Counted from the first letter of the stretch, positions 18,402 through 29,178 are shown. The stretch is DNA of 64,000 nt from Klebsiella ornithinolytica NBRC 105727 = ATCC 31898 (GCF_001598295.1 NZ_BCYR01000008.1:62001-126000); one strand, 5' to 3'. The notes: generated from the letters alone by a model not told the origin. Program-made: numbers and translations.

Positions 18402-19673
18402 TTATCTTCCCAACCACGGCTGTGGATTGACCGCCTGACCCTGGCGACGAATTTCGAAATAGAGCGACGGACGGCCCTGACCGCCGCTGCTGCCTACGAG
18501 AGCAATCGGCTGGCCCGCCCGGACCTGAGTGCCGACGCTGACCAGCGCGCTTTGGTTATAGCCGTAAAGGCTCATATCGCCTTTACCGTGTTCAACGACC
18601 ACAACCAGGCCGTAGCCCTGTAGCCAGTCGGCGAGAATCACCCGGCCATCGGCAATTGCCTTGACCTCGGTACCTTCAGACGCAGCGATAACCATCCCTT
18701 TCCAACGTAGTTCACCTTGCAGCTGTTCGCCATAACGATGAAGCAACGTTCCGCGAACCGGCCAGTAGGCCTGACCGCGCGGAGAGCCCAGACCGCCGGT
18801 GCGGGACATCAGCGAACGCTCGCTTTCGGTCGGTTTGTAGGTGGTACCTTTACGGGATGCATCCTGCTGACGATCGCGCACGGCCTGAGCCTCGCGAGCT
18901 TCTCGCTCTGCGCGGGCCTTCGCTGCGGCTTCTGCTTGCGCGATCCGACCGCGCAGGCGCGATTCGTTGGCCCGCATTTCGCCCAGCTGCTGCTGACCTT
19001 GCTGAATAGACGATTCAAGGCCTGAAAGGGTTTTCTTACGTTCGTTCCGCGCCTGTTCCAGTTTTGCCTGCTGTGCGCGCTGCTCGTAAACCAGCGTCTG
19101 CTGTTGGCTCTGCTTTTCTTCCAGCTCCGCCTTTTGCGCGGCGACCTCTTCACGCGTCTGTTTCAGCTGGGCGATGGTCTCCTGGCGGGCCTGGTTAAGA
19201 TAACCGTAGTAAACCTGCATGCGCTGGTTACGCTGACCCTCTTCACCGCTGAGGATCATTTGCATCCCGGTATGCGGCCCCTGACGGAACGCGGCATCAA
19301 GCTGCGCCGACAGGTTACGCTCCTGAGTGGCGCGCTGACGTTCCAGCTTTGCGATTGAAGCGTTCATTTCGTCAATCTGCTTATTCAGCTGGTTCAGGGT
19401 ATCCTGGGTTTCACGCAGTTTGCGGGCGGCGGCAGAGATGGCCTCTTCCTGTGCTTTGAGCTGGGCAAGCAGGGAGGCGCGTTGCTGTTGCTGTTGCTTG
19501 ATCGCCCGCTGCTTTGCGGCGATATCGGCCTGAATAGATTTGAGCTGGTCGCGGTCATCCGCCTGAGCAGGTGCGGCGCACAGCAATACGCCAGCGCTGA
19601 GTGCGCTGGCGTAAAGGACGGATCGAACAGCCGTTGCGATCCATGTATTTGAATAAGTCGCCTTTCCCCTCAT
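18402..19673 (-). CDS. envC: Murein hydrolase activator EnvC
   Basis: EnvC is a periplasmic divisome-associated factor that activates amidases AmiA and AmiB at the septum and is itself recruited by FtsEX. The 423-residue protein has an N-terminal signal (to about residue 38, APAQA|DD), a long coiled coil (about 42-280, rich in Q, E, K and R heptads), and a C-terminal degenerate LytM/M23 domain ending YGYNQSALVSVGTQVRAGQPIALVGSSGGQGRPSLYFEIRRQG. The family lacks catalytic zinc ligands. The N-terminal dozen residues differ from E. coli. It lies 9 bp after gpmM. Confidence 0.95.
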   Translation of the reverse strand: MRGKATYSNTWIATAVRSVLYASALSAGVLLCAAPAQADDRDQLKSIQADIAAKQRAIKQQQQQRASLLAQLKAQEEAISAAARKLRETQDTLNQLNKQIDEMNASIAKLERQRATQERNLSAQLDAAFRQGPHTGMQMILSGEEGQRNQRMQVYYGYLNQARQETIAQLKQTREEVAAQKAELEEKQSQQQTLVYEQRAQQAKLEQARNERKKTLSGLESSIQQGQQQLGEMRANESRLRGRIAQAEAAAKARAEREAREAQAVRDRQQDASRKGTTYKPTESERSLMSRTGGLGSPRGQAYWPVRGTLLHRYGEQLQGELRWKGMVIAASEGTEVKAIADGRVILADWLQGYGLVVVVEHGKGDMSLYGYNQSALVSVGTQVRAGQPIALVGSSGGQGRPSLYFEIRRQGQAVNPQPWLGR

Positions 19674-19682
19674 GGGGAAGGA

Positions 19683-21227
19683 TTATTCCACGATGAACAG
19701 CGGCTTGCCAGTCATCTCTTGCGGGATTTCCATTCCCATCAGCGACAACATGGTTGGCGCGATATCGGAAAGCTTGCCACCTTCGGCGACTTTCACGGCT
19801 TTATCGCCAACGTAGATCAGCGGTACCGGCAGGTTGGTATGGGCCGTGTGGGCCTGGCCGGTTGCCGGATCGCGCATCTGTTCAGCGTTACCGTGATCGG
19901 CGGTAATCAGCAGCTGGCCGCCGACGGATTCTACCGCTTTGGCAACCTGATCGATGCAGTTGTCCAGCGTTTCAACGGCTTTAATTGCCGCTTCCATGAC
20001 GCCGGTATGACCGACCATATCGCCGTTCGGATAGTTACAGATGATGGTGTCGTACTGACCGCCCTTGATAGCAGCAACCAGTTTTTCGGTCAGCTCGGCG
20101 GAGCTCATTTCCGGCTGCAGGTCGTAGGTTGCGACTTTCGGCGAGTTAATCAGAATACGATCTTCGCCTTTGAACGGCTCTTCAACGCCGCCGTTAAAGA
20201 AGAAGGTCACGTGCGCGTATTTCTCGGTTTCGGAGATGCGCAGCTGAGTCTTGTCGTTCTTTGCCATCCACTCGCCGAAGGTATTGGCCAGGGACGCCGG
20301 CGGGTATGCGCAGGCGACTTTAATGTCGGCGGCATATTCGGTCAGCATCACGAAGTCGAGTTTGACCTCTTTCTTACGGGCGAAACCGTCGAAATCGGCG
20401 TTGACGAAGGCGCGGGTGATTTCACGGGCGCGGTCAGCACGGAAGTTCATGAAAATCAGCGCGTCGCCGTCTTCCATCGCGGCATCGGCCTGGCCTTCGG
20501 CACGGATCACGGTCGCCTTCACGAATTCATCGTTTTCATCGCGAGCGTAAGCGGCCTGCAGACCGGCAACGGCGGTGTCGGCCTGGAACTCGCCCTTCGC
20601 CAGGGTCATCAGATCATATGCCTGCTCAACGCGGTCCCAGCGATTGTCGCGGTCCATGGCGTAGTAGCGGCCAATAATGGAAGCCACGCGGCCTTTACCT
20701 AGAGCGGCAAATTTTTCTTCAAATTTCGCCAGGGAGTTTTCAGCGCTGCGCGGCGGCGTGTCGCGGCCATCGAGGAAAGCGTGCAGGTAGATTTTTTCTG
20801 CTCCGCGCTCGGCGGCCAGCTCTACCATCGCCATAATGTGGTCTTCGTGGCTGTGAACGCCGCCAGGGGACATCAGGCCCATAATGTGCACTGCTTTACC
20901 CGCAGCAACGGCTTTGTCGACCGCGGCGGTCAGCACCGGATTTGCAAAGAACGTGCGTTCTTTGATTTCGACATCAAGACGGGTCAGATCCTGGTAAACG
21001 ATACGACCGGCGCCGAGGTTAACGTGACCCACTTCAGAGTTGCCCATCTGGCGATCCGGCAGACCAACCTCCAGGCCAGAAGCATCAATCAGCGTATGGG
21101 GACGTTTCGCCCACAATGCGTCCATGACTGGCGTTTTCGCGCTATAAATCGCGTTATCCTGCTGGTCTTCACGATAGCCATAGCCATCAAGAATGACCAG
21201 TACCATCGGCTTTTTAGAATTCGACAT
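19683..21227 (-). CDS. gpmM: 2,3-bisphosphoglycerate-independent phosphoglycerate mutase
   Basis: GpmM interconverts 3- and 2-phosphoglycerate in glycolysis, using two Mn ions and a phosphoserine. The 514-residue protein has [13 protein letters not shown] (metal aspartate), [15 protein letters not shown] with the catalytic serine (about residue 63), [23 protein letters not shown], and [13 protein letters not shown] near the end. The start [11 protein letters not shown] at 21227 has an AGGT-type ribosome site; the frame remains open upstream without conservation. It leads the leftward gpmM-envC-yibQ operon and is divergent from yibN. Confidence 0.97.
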   Translation of the reverse strand: MSNSKKPMVLVILDGYGYREDQQDNAIYSAKTPVMDALWAKRPHTLIDASGLEVGLPDRQMGNSEVGHVNLGAGRIVYQDLTRLDVEIKERTFFANPVLTAAVDKAVAAGKAVHIMGLMSPGGVHSHEDHIMAMVELAAERGAEKIYLHAFLDGRDTPPRSAENSLAKFEEKFAALGKGRVASIIGRYYAMDRDNRWDRVEQAYDLMTLAKGEFQADTAVAGLQAAYARDENDEFVKATVIRAEGQADAAMEDGDALIFMNFRADRAREITRAFVNADFDGFARKKEVKLDFVMLTEYAADIKVACAYPPASLANTFGEWMAKNDKTQLRISETEKYAHVTFFFNGGVEEPFKGEDRILINSPKVATYDLQPEMSSAELTEKLVAAIKGGQYDTIICNYPNGDMVGHTGVMEAAIKAVETLDNCIDQVAKAVESVGGQLLITADHGNAEQMRDPATGQAHTAHTNLPVPLIYVGDKAVKVAEGGKLSDIAPTMLSLMGMEIPQEMTGKPLFIVE

Positions 21228-21472
21228 TGCGACAACCTCATGCTCAAAGACAGAAAATTTGCGTAATTTTACTACAGCTGAATCGTTCAAAGCACCGTAA
21301 AAGATCAAAGAAAGAGAGCGTCGGGCCCGCACGAAAGTCGTCGGAAGGGGATTTTTTCGTGACGGGCCGCAGAAAATACATTACATCGCGCTCACTGGCT
21401 GTATTTGCCGCAATGCACAGGTATACTCCTTCCCTGGTTTTTTTATCACTTAGTCGGGAGTTGTAACCCCCC

Positions 21473-21904
21473 ATGCAAGAAATTATGCAATTCGTCGGCC
21501 GTCACCCCGTCCTGAGCATCGCGTGGATCGCGCTGCTGGTGGCGGTGCTGTTCACCACCTTTAAGGGGCTGATGTCGAAAGTTAAAGTCATTACCCGTGG
21601 TGAAGCGACGCGTCTGATCAACAAAGAAGATGCCGTGGTTGTCGACCTGCGTCAGCGTGACGACTTCCGTAAAGGCCATATCGCGGGCTCCATCAACCTG
21701 CTGCCGACCGAAATCAAGGCAAATAACGTTGGTGAGTTGGAAAAACACAAAGCACAACCCATTATAGTGGTAGACGGTTCCGGTATGCAGGCGCAAGAGC
21801 CTGCCAGCGCGCTGAATAAAGCCGGATTCGAAAAGGTCTTTGTACTGAAAGAAGGCATCGCTGGCTGGAGCGGCGAAAACCTTCCGCTGGTACGCGGCAA
21901 ATAA
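21473..21904 (+). CDS. yibN: Membrane-anchored rhodanese-fold protein YibN without cysteine
   Basis: The 143-residue protein has one N-terminal transmembrane helix (about 13-30, [14 protein letters not shown]) followed by a rhodanese domain with [22 protein letters not shown] and [23 protein letters not shown]. The active-site loop reads [15 protein letters not shown] and the whole protein contains no cysteine, so sulfur transfer by the classical mechanism is not possible. Its exact cellular role is not clear. It heads the yibN-grxC-secB-gpsA gene series, and the linkage to secB is conserved in enterobacteria. Confidence 0.93.
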   Translation: MQEIMQFVGRHPVLSIAWIALLVAVLFTTFKGLMSKVKVITRGEATRLINKEDAVVVDLRQRDDFRKGHIAGSINLLPTEIKANNVGELEKHKAQPIIVVDGSGMQAQEPASALNKAGFEKVFVLKEGIAGWSGENLPLVRGK

Positions 21905-22013
21905 ATTTACCCACGTCTTTATGACGTAGTCAGGTTTCCCCCGCTGCGGCGATCCGTTGGGGGCAGCCTTGTCTGCGGCGTAACATCCTGCGGGTAAAAA
22001 CAGGAGTGAAGTC

Positions 22014-22265
22014 ATGGCCAATATTGATATCTACACCAAAGCGACCTGTCCGTTCTGTATCCGTGCGAAAGCACTGCTGAACAGCAAAGGCGTAACGTTC
22101 AATGAACTGCCGATTGATGGCAATGCCGCGAAGCGTGAAGAGATGATTCAACGCAGCGGTCGCACGACGGTTCCGCAGATTTTTATTGATGAGCAGCACA
22201 TTGGCGGCTGTGACGACTTGTATGCGCTTGATTCACGTGGTGGACTTGATCCCCTGCTGCGCTAA
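22014..22265 (+). CDS. grxC: Glutaredoxin 3, CPFC active site
   Basis: GrxC is a cytoplasmic glutathione-dependent thiol-disulfide oxidoreductase that reduces protein disulfides and mixed disulfides. The 83-residue protein starts MANIDIYTKATCPFCIRAKALL, with the redox pair at C12 and C15; the motif is CPFC rather than the common CPYC. The cis-proline motif TTVPQIF and the glutathione-binding GGCDDLYALD follow. It has an AGGAG ribosome site and lies between yibN and secB. Confidence 0.96.
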   Translation: MANIDIYTKATCPFCIRAKALLNSKGVTFNELPIDGNAAKREEMIQRSGRTTVPQIFIDEQHIGGCDDLYALDSRGGLDPLLR

Positions 22266-22323
22266 TTTTGCGTCCACCCAGGCCGGGTAGGCGTATTTAA
22301 GGACAACACGAAAGGGTTTTACT

Positions 22324-22791
22324 ATGTCAGAACAAAACAGCACCGAAATGACTTTCCAGATCCAGCGTATCTATACCAAGGATATTTCCTTTGAAGCGCC
22401 AAATGCGCCGCAAGTTTTCCAGAAAGACTGGCAGCCGGAAGTTAAACTTGATCTGGACACCGCTTCCAGCCAGCTGGCTGAAGGCGTCTACGAAGTGGTG
22501 CTGCGCGTAACCGTAACCGCTGCGCTGGGCGAAGAAACCGCGTTCCTGTGTGAAGTACAGCAGGGCGGCATCTTCTCTATCGACGGCATTGACGGCAACC
22601 AGATGGCGCATTGCCTCGGCGCATACTGCCCGAACATTCTGTTCCCGTATGCTCGTGAGTGCATTACCAGCCTGGTGTCTCGCGGTACCTTCCCGCAACT
22701 GAACCTTGCGCCAGTGAACTTCGATGCGCTGTTCATGAACTATCTGCAGCAGCAAGCTGGCGAAGGTGCCGAACAACATCAGGATGCCTGA
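22324..22791 (+). CDS. secB: Protein-export chaperone SecB
   Basis: SecB is a tetrameric cytoplasmic chaperone that holds preproteins unfolded and delivers them to SecA. The 155-residue protein shows the family sequence throughout: [21 protein letters not shown], the SecA-contact acidic region near residues 20-75, [20 protein letters not shown], and [13 protein letters not shown]. Its TGA overlaps the gpsA ATG (TGATG), so gpsA is probably translated by coupling. Confidence 0.97.
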   Translation: MSEQNSTEMTFQIQRIYTKDISFEAPNAPQVFQKDWQPEVKLDLDTASSQLAEGVYEVVLRVTVTAALGEETAFLCEVQQGGIFSIDGIDGNQMAHCLGAYCPNILFPYARECITSLVSRGTFPQLNLAPVNFDALFMNYLQQQAGEGAEQHQDA

Positions 22792-23807
22792 TGAACGCAC
22801 TTAATGCTGCAATGACTGTGATCGGTGCCGGCTCATACGGCACCGCTCTTGCCATCACACTGGCAAGAAATGGCCACGATGTTGTGCTCTGGGGCCATGA
22901 CCCGAAACATATCGCGACGCTGCAACATGACCGCTGCAATGCCGCTTTCCTTCCTGACGTCCCTTTCCCTGACACGCTTCATCTTGAAAGCGATCTGTCT
23001 GCCGCGCTGGCTGCCAGCCGCGACATTCTGGTTGTGGTGCCAAGCCACGTCTTTGGTGAGGTTCTGCGACAGATTAAACCGCTGATGCGTCCGGATGCGC
23101 GCCTGGTCTGGGCGACGAAAGGCCTTGAGGCTGAAACCGGTCGCCTGCTGCAGGATGTCGCGCGCGAAGCGCTGGGCGACACGATCCCGCTGGCGGTTAT
23201 TTCCGGCCCGACCTTCGCCAAAGAGCTGGCGGCAGGGCTGCCGACGGCCATTTCGCTGGCATCCACGGAGCCGCAATTTGCCGACGACCTGCAGCGCTTG
23301 CTGCACTGCGGTAAAAGCTTCCGCGTCTATATCAACCCGGATTTTATCGGCGTGCAGCTTGGCGGGGCGGTGAAAAACGTCATCGCCATTGGCGCCGGGA
23401 TGTCTGACGGCATCGGCTTTGGCGCCAATGCGCGTACGGCCCTGATAACCCGTGGTCTGGTTGAAATGTCGCGTCTCGGTACCGCGCTGGGCGCCGATCC
23501 GGAAACCTTTATGGGGATGGCGGGGCTGGGCGATCTGGTGCTGACCTGTACCGATAACCAATCGCGTAACCGCCGCTTTGGCATGATGCTCGGCCAGGGT
23601 ATGGATGTGCAAAGCGCGCAGGATAAGATTGGACAGGTGGTTGAAGGCTATCGCAATACCAAGGAAGTTCGCGTTCTGGCACAGCGTTTAGGTGTCGAAA
23701 TGCCAATAACCGAGGAAATTTATCAGGTATTGTATTGCGGAAAAATTGCGCGCGAGGCAGCATTGACTTTATTAGGCCGCGCACGCAAGGACGAGCGCAG
23801 CAATTAA
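22791..23807 (+). CDS. gpsA: Glycerol-3-phosphate dehydrogenase [NAD(P)+]
   Basis: GpsA reduces dihydroxyacetone phosphate to sn-glycerol-3-phosphate for phospholipid synthesis. The 338-residue protein has the Rossmann motif [22 protein letters not shown] (about 8-29), [25 protein letters not shown], the catalytic lysine in [18 protein letters not shown], and [16 protein letters not shown]. The frame is open well upstream inside secB, but [12 protein letters not shown] overlapping the secB stop is the sensible start. It is followed 80 bp later by cysE. Confidence 0.97.
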   Translation: MNALNAAMTVIGAGSYGTALAITLARNGHDVVLWGHDPKHIATLQHDRCNAAFLPDVPFPDTLHLESDLSAALAASRDILVVVPSHVFGEVLRQIKPLMRPDARLVWATKGLEAETGRLLQDVAREALGDTIPLAVISGPTFAKELAAGLPTAISLASTEPQFADDLQRLLHCGKSFRVYINPDFIGVQLGGAVKNVIAIGAGMSDGIGFGANARTALITRGLVEMSRLGTALGADPETFMGMAGLGDLVLTCTDNQSRNRRFGMMLGQGMDVQSAQDKIGQVVEGYRNTKEVRVLAQRLGVEMPITEEIYQVLYCGKIAREAALTLLGRARKDERSN

Positions 23808-23887
23808 GCTTAAAGGAACCTTTGTCACCTCGATGACCCGGTCAGCGTAGAACTGGCCGGTCATTCTGCTATCGCCTGGAGTCAGCA

Positions 23888-24709
23888 ATGCCGTGTGAAG
23901 AACTGGATATCGTCTGGAACAATATTAAAGCCGAAGCCCGGGCTCTGGCCGACTGTGAGCCTATGCTCGCCAGTTTTTACCACGCAACGCTCCTCAAGCA
24001 CGAAAATCTGGGCAGCGCCCTGAGCTATATGCTGGCGAATAAGCTGGCGTCGCCGATTATGCCCGCCATCGCCATTCGTGAGGTGGTGGAAGAGGCCTAT
24101 GCCGCCGATCCGGAGATGATCGCCTCCGCCGCCTGCGATATTCAGGCCGTGCGCACCCGCGACCCGGCGGTCGATAAGTACTCCACGCCGCTGCTGTACC
24201 TGAAAGGTTTCCACGCGCTGCAGGCCTATCGCATTGGCCACTGGCTGTGGAATCAGGGGCGCCGGGCGCTGGCGATTTTCCTGCAAAATCAGGTTTCCGT
24301 TTCTTTCCAGGTGGATATCCATCCGGCGGCGAAAATTGGCCGCGGGATTATGCTCGATCACGCTACCGGTATTGTGGTTGGCGAAACGGCGGTGATTGAG
24401 GACGACGTGTCGATTCTGCAGTCCGTGACCCTCGGCGGTACCGGTAAAACCAGCGGCGATCGTCACCCGAAAATCCGTGAAGGCGTGATGATTGGCGCCG
24501 GCGCGAAGATCCTCGGCAATATCGAAGTGGGTCGGGGGGCGAAAATTGGCGCCGGTTCCGTGGTGCTACAGCCCGTACCGCCGCACACCACCGCTGCAGG
24601 CGTACCGGCGCGTATCGTCGGTAAACCAGAGAGCGACAAGCCGGCGATGGATATGGATCAGCACTTTAATGGTATTCACCATACCTTTGAGTACGGCGAT
24701 GGTATCTAG
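23888..24709 (+). CDS. cysE: Serine O-acetyltransferase
   Basis: CysE acetylates L-serine with acetyl-CoA to form O-acetylserine, the cysteine precursor and source of the CysB inducer; it is feedback-inhibited by cysteine. The 273-residue protein has an N-terminal helical domain (about 1-140) and a C-terminal left-handed beta-helix with hexapeptide repeats beginning IHPAAKIGRGIMLDHATGIVVGE and running to GAGSVVLQPVPPHTTAAGVPARIVG. An imperfect hairpin (23832-23864) lies between gpsA and cysE. A REP-like region follows the stop. Confidence 0.97.
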   Translation: MPCEELDIVWNNIKAEARALADCEPMLASFYHATLLKHENLGSALSYMLANKLASPIMPAIAIREVVEEAYAADPEMIASAACDIQAVRTRDPAVDKYSTPLLYLKGFHALQAYRIGHWLWNQGRRALAIFLQNQVSVSFQVDIHPAAKIGRGIMLDHATGIVVGETAVIEDDVSILQSVTLGGTGKTSGDRHPKIREGVMIGAGAKILGNIEVGRGAKIGAGSVVLQPVPPHTTAAGVPARIVGKPESDKPAMDMDQHFNGIHHTFEYGDGI

Positions 24710-24711
24710 AA

Positions 24712-24880
24712 GCGGGCTATCCCGATAACGCGCTGCCTGCGTAGCGAGGATCGGACGCCTGCGCCGCTATCGCGGAATCCGCTGCCCTACTGCTTTCCCC
24801 CGGCTGGCGCTTAGCCGGGCTACGGACCCGTGACATCGGGTCGCCCGGATAAGGCGCAGCGCGCCGCAATCCGGGAATGA
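24712..24880. repeat. REP-like palindromic region between convergent cysE and trmL
   Basis: The 177-bp gap contains several GC-rich dyads typical of REP units: GGCTGGCGCTTAGCCGGGCTACGG and CGCCCGGATAAGGCGCAGCGCGCCGC-type segments, each only roughly symmetric. The position between two convergent 3' ends is where REP elements commonly stabilise messages or block supercoil transfer. No gene or U-run terminator is seen. Confidence 0.7.
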
Positions 24881-24886
24881 CTCAGG

Positions 24887-25360
24887 CTAACTGCGCAATA
24901 GCGCGCCCGGATACCCCAGCTGGCGCCAGGCCTCGTACACCACCACCGACACCGCATTTGACAGGTTCATACTGCGGCTGTCCGGCATCATCGGAATACG
25001 GATTTTCTGCTGTGCCGGCAGGGCATCAAGAATGCTGGCCGGCAGGCCGCGCGTTTCCGGGCCAAACATCAAAAAATCGCCATCCTGATAGCTGACCGCG
25101 CTGTGAGCCGGTGTGCCTTTCGTGGTCAGGGCGAACAGGCGCTGCGGCCTGGCGCTTTCCACGAAGGCAGCATAATCACGATGGCGCTGAACGGCGGTAA
25201 ATTCATGGTAATCCAGCCCGGCGCGACGCAGGCGTTTATCGTCCCAGGTGAAACCCATCGGCTCAATAATATGCAGATTGAAGCCGGTGTTGGCGCACAG
25301 GCGGATGATGTTCCCGGTATTTGGCGGGATCTCAGGTTCGAATAGTACAATGTTCAGCAT
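24887..25360 (-). CDS. trmL: tRNA (cytidine(34)-2'-O)-methyltransferase TrmL
   Basis: TrmL (YibK) is a SPOUT-class methyltransferase that 2'-O-methylates the wobble base of two tRNA-Leu species. The 157-residue protein shows the knotted-fold motifs [25 protein letters not shown] at the N-terminus, [15 protein letters not shown] (about 104-118) and [28 protein letters not shown] (about 126-153). MLNIVLF at 25360 is the conserved start, with an AGGG ribosome site; an upstream in-frame start would add five residues. It is convergent with cysE and transcribed in the same direction as lldD. Confidence 0.96.
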   Translation of the reverse strand: MLNIVLFEPEIPPNTGNIIRLCANTGFNLHIIEPMGFTWDDKRLRRAGLDYHEFTAVQRHRDYAAFVESARPQRLFALTTKGTPAHSAVSYQDGDFLMFGPETRGLPASILDALPAQQKIRIPMMPDSRSMNLSNAVSVVVYEAWRQLGYPGALLRS

Positions 25361-25412
25361 GCTGCCCTGTCTCATTAGGCTCTTAATCGCGCGGGCAGAA
25401 TAGCAGATATTT

Positions 25413-25446
25413 GCCCGGCCCTCATCCCTGTGGGTGAGCGCCGGGC
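25413..25446 (-). terminator. Hairpin downstream of lldPRD
   Basis: Arms GCCCGGC-c-CTCA and TGAG-c-GCCGGGC enclose a ten-base loop, just 7 bp beyond the lldD stop. There is no strong U tract on the minus strand (AAATAT follows), so it may act as a 3' stabiliser or REP-type hairpin instead of a terminator. Confidence 0.55.
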
Positions 25447-25453
25447 GGGGGGA

Positions 25454-26638
25454 TTACGCAGCGTTACCCTGCTTAATCGCATTGAAGGTTTGCAGCGCGT
25501 CGGCGTTCTGAACCAGAGAGTCGCGGCTGATTTCACCAATGGTTTTGGTTCCGGTCAGGGTCATCGCCACCTTCATCTCTTTCTCGATCAGATTCAGCAG
25601 GTTGGCTACGCCCTGCTTACCGTGGGTAGCCAGCGCGTACAGATAGGCGCGGCCCAGCAGCACGCTATCGGCGCCCAGCGCGATCATGCGCACCACATCG
25701 AGACCGTTACGAATACCACTGTCGGCGAGGATGGTGATATCGCCTTTTACCGCATCGGCGATGGCCGGCAGCGCACGGGCTGAGGAGAGAACGCCGTCGA
25801 GCTGGCGGCCGCCGTGGTTGGAGACCACGATCCCGTCGGCGCCGAAGCGCACCGCATCCCGCGCATCCTGCGGATCGAGGATCCCCTTGATCACCATCGG
25901 GCCGTCCCAGAATTCGCGGATCCACTCAAGGTCTTTCCAGGAAATGGACGGATCGAAGTTGTTGGCCAGCCAGCCAATGTAGTCCTCAAGTCCGGTCGGC
26001 TTACCCAGATAGGCGGAAATATTGCCGAGGTCATGCGGGCGGCCGTTTAAGCCAACGTCCCATGCCCACTGCGGGTGGGTCATCGCCTGCCAGTAGCGGC
26101 GCATCGCCGCATTCGGGCCGCTCATGCCGGAATGGGCATCGCGATAGCGGGCGCCCGGCGTCGGCATATCAACGGTAAAGACCAGAGTTGAACAGCCCGC
26201 AGCCTTGGCGCGCTCCAGCGCATTGCGCATAAAGCCGCGATCGCGCAGGACATACAGCTGGAACCACATCGGGCGCTTGATGGTCGGAGCGACCTCTTCA
26301 ATCGGGCACACGGAAACGGTGGAGAGGGTAAACGGAATGCCTTTATCATCCGCGGCGCCTGCCGCCTGTACTTCACCGCGGCGAGCGTACATCCCGCATA
26401 GCCCGACCGGTGCCAGCGCCACCGGCATGGAGAGCTTTTCTTTGAACAGCGTCGTCTCCAGGCTCAGGTCCGACATATTCTTCAGCACCCGCTGGCGGAG
26501 CGCCACATCAGACAGGTCTTCAACGTTGCGGCGCAGCGTGTGCTCGGCATAGGCGCCGCCGTCGATATAGTGGAACAGGAACGGTGGCAGGATTCGCTGT
26601 GCGGCTGCGCGATAGTCGCTGGCGGCTGAAATAATCAT
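25454..26638 (-). CDS. lldD: L-lactate dehydrogenase (quinone), FMN-dependent
   Basis: LldD oxidises L-lactate to pyruvate at the inner membrane and passes electrons to quinone. The 394-residue protein is an FMN alpha-hydroxyacid dehydrogenase: [17 protein letters not shown] at the start, [25 protein letters not shown], the FMN lysine in [14 protein letters not shown], the catalytic histidine and arginine in [12 protein letters not shown], and [19 protein letters not shown]. The ATG at 26638 overlaps the lldR stop as TGATG; the adjacent in-frame GTG at 26641 is less likely. It is the last gene of lldPRD. Confidence 0.97.
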   Translation of the reverse strand: MIISAASDYRAAAQRILPPFLFHYIDGGAYAEHTLRRNVEDLSDVALRQRVLKNMSDLSLETTLFKEKLSMPVALAPVGLCGMYARRGEVQAAGAADDKGIPFTLSTVSVCPIEEVAPTIKRPMWFQLYVLRDRGFMRNALERAKAAGCSTLVFTVDMPTPGARYRDAHSGMSGPNAAMRRYWQAMTHPQWAWDVGLNGRPHDLGNISAYLGKPTGLEDYIGWLANNFDPSISWKDLEWIREFWDGPMVIKGILDPQDARDAVRFGADGIVVSNHGGRQLDGVLSSARALPAIADAVKGDITILADSGIRNGLDVVRMIALGADSVLLGRAYLYALATHGKQGVANLLNLIEKEMKVAMTLTGTKTIGEISRDSLVQNADALQTFNAIKQGNAA

Positions 26639-27411
26639 CACGGGTTCTCCCTGGCATTTTCATTGTGGTCACCGGGCAGGCGGGTAATTCGCGCCTGGCG
26701 GGCCTGGTCTTCATCAAAGTGTTTAATCGTGGCGTGGACAAAGCCTAAATGCGCCATCATCGCCTGACGCGCGCCTTCGGCGTCACCGGCGAAAATGGCC
26801 TCCATCACGGCCTGGTGCTGCTCAGTCAGACGGGCGAATACCGGCGGGACAAGGTACATCCGCTGGCGGCTCTGTTTGACCGAGGATTGCAGGAGATCGA
26901 AAAAGCCGCGCATGGTTTGTAGCAGCACCACATTATGCGAGGCTTCGGCAATCGCCAGATGAAAGCGAACGTCAGCCTGCGAGGCCAGGTCCGGGTCTTC
27001 GCTCTGGGTCGCTTCAAAGCACAGGCGAATGCGCTCTTTTTCGGCGTCGGTGGCGCGCATCGCCGCATGCCAGGCCGTGCTGGCTTCGATGGCGTGGCGG
27101 GCTTCCAGAATATCAAAGCTGTAATCGGGATCGTCGGCGAGCAGCGTTTTTAGCGGCTGAACGATATTCTGTTCCGACCACGCTTCGTGCTGCCAGCGCA
27201 CGAAAGTCCCGCCGCCGCGGCGGCTGACCAGCAGGCCTTCGTTCACCAGCATCGCCAGCGCTTCGCGCAGCGAGTTGCGCGATACGCCAAGCAGGGCGGC
27301 CAGCTGGCGCTCGGCGGGCAGTCGCATGCCCGCCTCCAGCTTCTGTTCTTCAATCAGCGCCCGCACACGACGGGCTACATCGTCTGCAAGGCGCCGGGGC
27401 ATCACTATCAT
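26638..27411 (-). CDS. lldR: L-lactate-responsive GntR-family regulator LldR
   Basis: LldR binds two operators around the lldP promoter and controls the operon in response to L-lactate. The 257-residue protein has an N-terminal winged helix-turn-helix ([37 protein letters not shown], about 25-61, including the RRGGGTF wing) and a C-terminal FCD ligand domain with [12 protein letters not shown]. The ATG overlaps the lldP stop by four bases. Two palindromes matching the known LldR site lie upstream of lldP. Confidence 0.95.
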   Translation of the reverse strand: MIVMPRRLADDVARRVRALIEEQKLEAGMRLPAERQLAALLGVSRNSLREALAMLVNEGLLVSRRGGGTFVRWQHEAWSEQNIVQPLKTLLADDPDYSFDILEARHAIEASTAWHAAMRATDAEKERIRLCFEATQSEDPDLASQADVRFHLAIAEASHNVVLLQTMRGFFDLLQSSVKQSRQRMYLVPPVFARLTEQHQAVMEAIFAGDAEGARQAMMAHLGFVHATIKHFDEDQARQARITRLPGDHNENARENP

Positions 27412-29063
27412 GGGATCATCCAGGTTAAGACATAGGCCTGTAGCGTGGTAATAACGCCAACCATGCAGGTAAAGATCAGGCTGTGTTTTACGGTAAAGCG
27501 GAACAGGTCCGACTCTTTCCCCACCAGGCCTACCGCCGCACAGGCGATGGCAATGGACTGCGGCGAAATCATTTTGCCGGTGACGCCGCCGGTGGTGTTG
27601 GCCGCGACCAGCAGAATATCGGAGACGCCGATCTGCTGTGCCGCGGTTGCCTGCAGCGCGGCGAACAGCGCGTTAGACGAAGTGTCTGAACCGGTCAGGA
27701 ACACCCCCAGCCAGCCGAGGAACGGCGAGAAGAAGGTAAACGCGTGGCCGGTGTGCGCCAGCGCGAGGGCCAGCGTCGACGATAGCCCGGAATAGTTTGA
27801 GATAAAGGCGAACGCCAGCACCATGCCGATGGAGTAAATCGGCAGAGCCAGTTCTTTTAACGTGCTGCCAAAGGTGACCAGCGCATCTTTTGGCTTCATA
27901 CGCAGCCAGACGATGGAAAGTATAGCCGCAAACAGGATGGCGGTGCCGGTGGCAGACAGCCAGTCGAACTTATACACCGCAGCGTAAGGGGTGGCTGCGC
28001 TGACAACCGGCGGCATGCGGGCCACCATTTTATCGAGGAATGGCACGGAGATATTGATGACGAAGTCATACATCGCCCCGCCGGGAGCAAACAGGGCCTT
28101 AAACGGCGGGATGCTCCACAAAGTCACGGTGGCGGTCAGGAACAGGAACGGCGACCAGGCGCGGACGACCTGCCCGGCGCTGTAATGGGTGCGCGCCAGC
28201 GTTTGATCGACCTGGGCGGCGCCCATATCGCCGAAGCGGAAGATACGGACCGGCTGCCAGCGTTTGAGGAACAGGGTCAGGCAAACCAGCGACACCAGAG
28301 AGGAGATGATATCCGGCAGTTCCGGGCCAAGGAAGTTAGAGCTGAGGTACTGCGCGATGGCGAACGAGCCACCGGCGACCATGACCGCCGGCCAGGTCTC
28401 TTTGATACCGCGCCAGCCGTCCATAATCGCCATAATCCAGAACAGGACGATGATGGTCAGGAACGGCAGTTGACGACCGACCATCTGGCCGATGGCAAAG
28501 CTGTCGATACCGGTGACCTGGCCGGCGACCAGAATCGGAATGCCCATCGCACCAAAGGCCACCGGCGCGGTGTTGACAATCAGACACAGCCCCGCCGCAT
28601 ACAGCGGGTTAAAGCCCAGGCCGACCAGCAGCGCGGCGGTAATCGCCACCGGAGCGCCAAAGCCGGCCGCACCTTCGAGGAAAGCCCCGAAGGAGAAGCC
28701 GACAATCAGCATCTGCAGGCGCTGGTCAGGGGTAATCGAGAGAATCGACGAGCGAATAATGTCGAACTGTCCGGTCTTGACCGAAATTTTATAGACGAAA
28801 ACCGCGGCGATAATAATCCATGCGATGGGCCACAGGCCGTAAAAGAAGCCGTAGACCACGGAAGTCAGCGCGCGGTCAACGGGCATCTTATAGAACAGCA
28901 GCGCGACCGACAGCGCAATGGCCACGGTCCATGTCGCCGCCAGGTACCCTTTGAGCTTGAGCTTTATCAGGGCAAAAAAGAAAAACAGAATCGGTAACGA
29001 GGCGATAAGACTTGAGAGCCAGATATTACCGGCCGGATCGTAATTTTGTTGCCAGAGGTTCAT
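27408..29063 (-). CDS. lldP: L-lactate permease
   Basis: LldP is a proton-coupled L-lactate (and glycolate) importer of the lactate permease family in the inner membrane. The 551-residue protein has about 12-14 hydrophobic segments and the family blocks [58 protein letters not shown] and [19 protein letters not shown]. The start [15 protein letters not shown] at 29063 has a GGAG ribosome site; an upstream in-frame codon at 29075 is not conserved. It heads the lldPRD operon, which is transcribed leftward. Confidence 0.97.
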   Translation of the reverse strand: MNLWQQNYDPAGNIWLSSLIASLPILFFFFALIKLKLKGYLAATWTVAIALSVALLFYKMPVDRALTSVVYGFFYGLWPIAWIIIAAVFVYKISVKTGQFDIIRSSILSITPDQRLQMLIVGFSFGAFLEGAAGFGAPVAITAALLVGLGFNPLYAAGLCLIVNTAPVAFGAMGIPILVAGQVTGIDSFAIGQMVGRQLPFLTIIVLFWIMAIMDGWRGIKETWPAVMVAGGSFAIAQYLSSNFLGPELPDIISSLVSLVCLTLFLKRWQPVRIFRFGDMGAAQVDQTLARTHYSAGQVVRAWSPFLFLTATVTLWSIPPFKALFAPGGAMYDFVINISVPFLDKMVARMPPVVSAATPYAAVYKFDWLSATGTAILFAAILSIVWLRMKPKDALVTFGSTLKELALPIYSIGMVLAFAFISNYSGLSSTLALALAHTGHAFTFFSPFLGWLGVFLTGSDTSSNALFAALQATAAQQIGVSDILLVAANTTGGVTGKMISPQSIAIACAAVGLVGKESDLFRFTVKHSLIFTCMVGVITTLQAYVLTWMIP

Positions 29064-29132
29064 GCAGGTCTCCATCGGGCCGCAAAGATGTGGTGCTGAG
29101 TCTGCGCTCCTTGCAGATCACATCTTTTGTAA

Positions 29133-29149
29133 AACTGGCCCAGCCAAAA
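29133..29149 (-). promoter_or_regulatory. Candidate LldR operator, promoter-proximal
   Basis: The imperfect palindrome AACTGGCCCAGCCAAAA resembles the E. coli LldR site AATTGGCCCTACCAATT. It lies 70 bp upstream of the lldP ATG, near the expected transcription start, and its centre is about 125 bp from the second operator. That spacing suits the repression loop known for lldPRD. Confidence 0.65.
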
Positions 29150-29178
29150 TTGAGTTGTAGGGTTAACGACAACGAATG

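Noticed and set aside
19719-20702. Long open frame (327 codons) opposite gpmM
   Set aside because: Composition artefact of a highly expressed gene; no domain, no conserved start.
23832-23864. Terminator or attenuator between gpsA and cysE
   Set aside because: The imperfect ATGACC...GGTCAT hairpin has no T run and lies just before the cysE start; no evidence for regulation.
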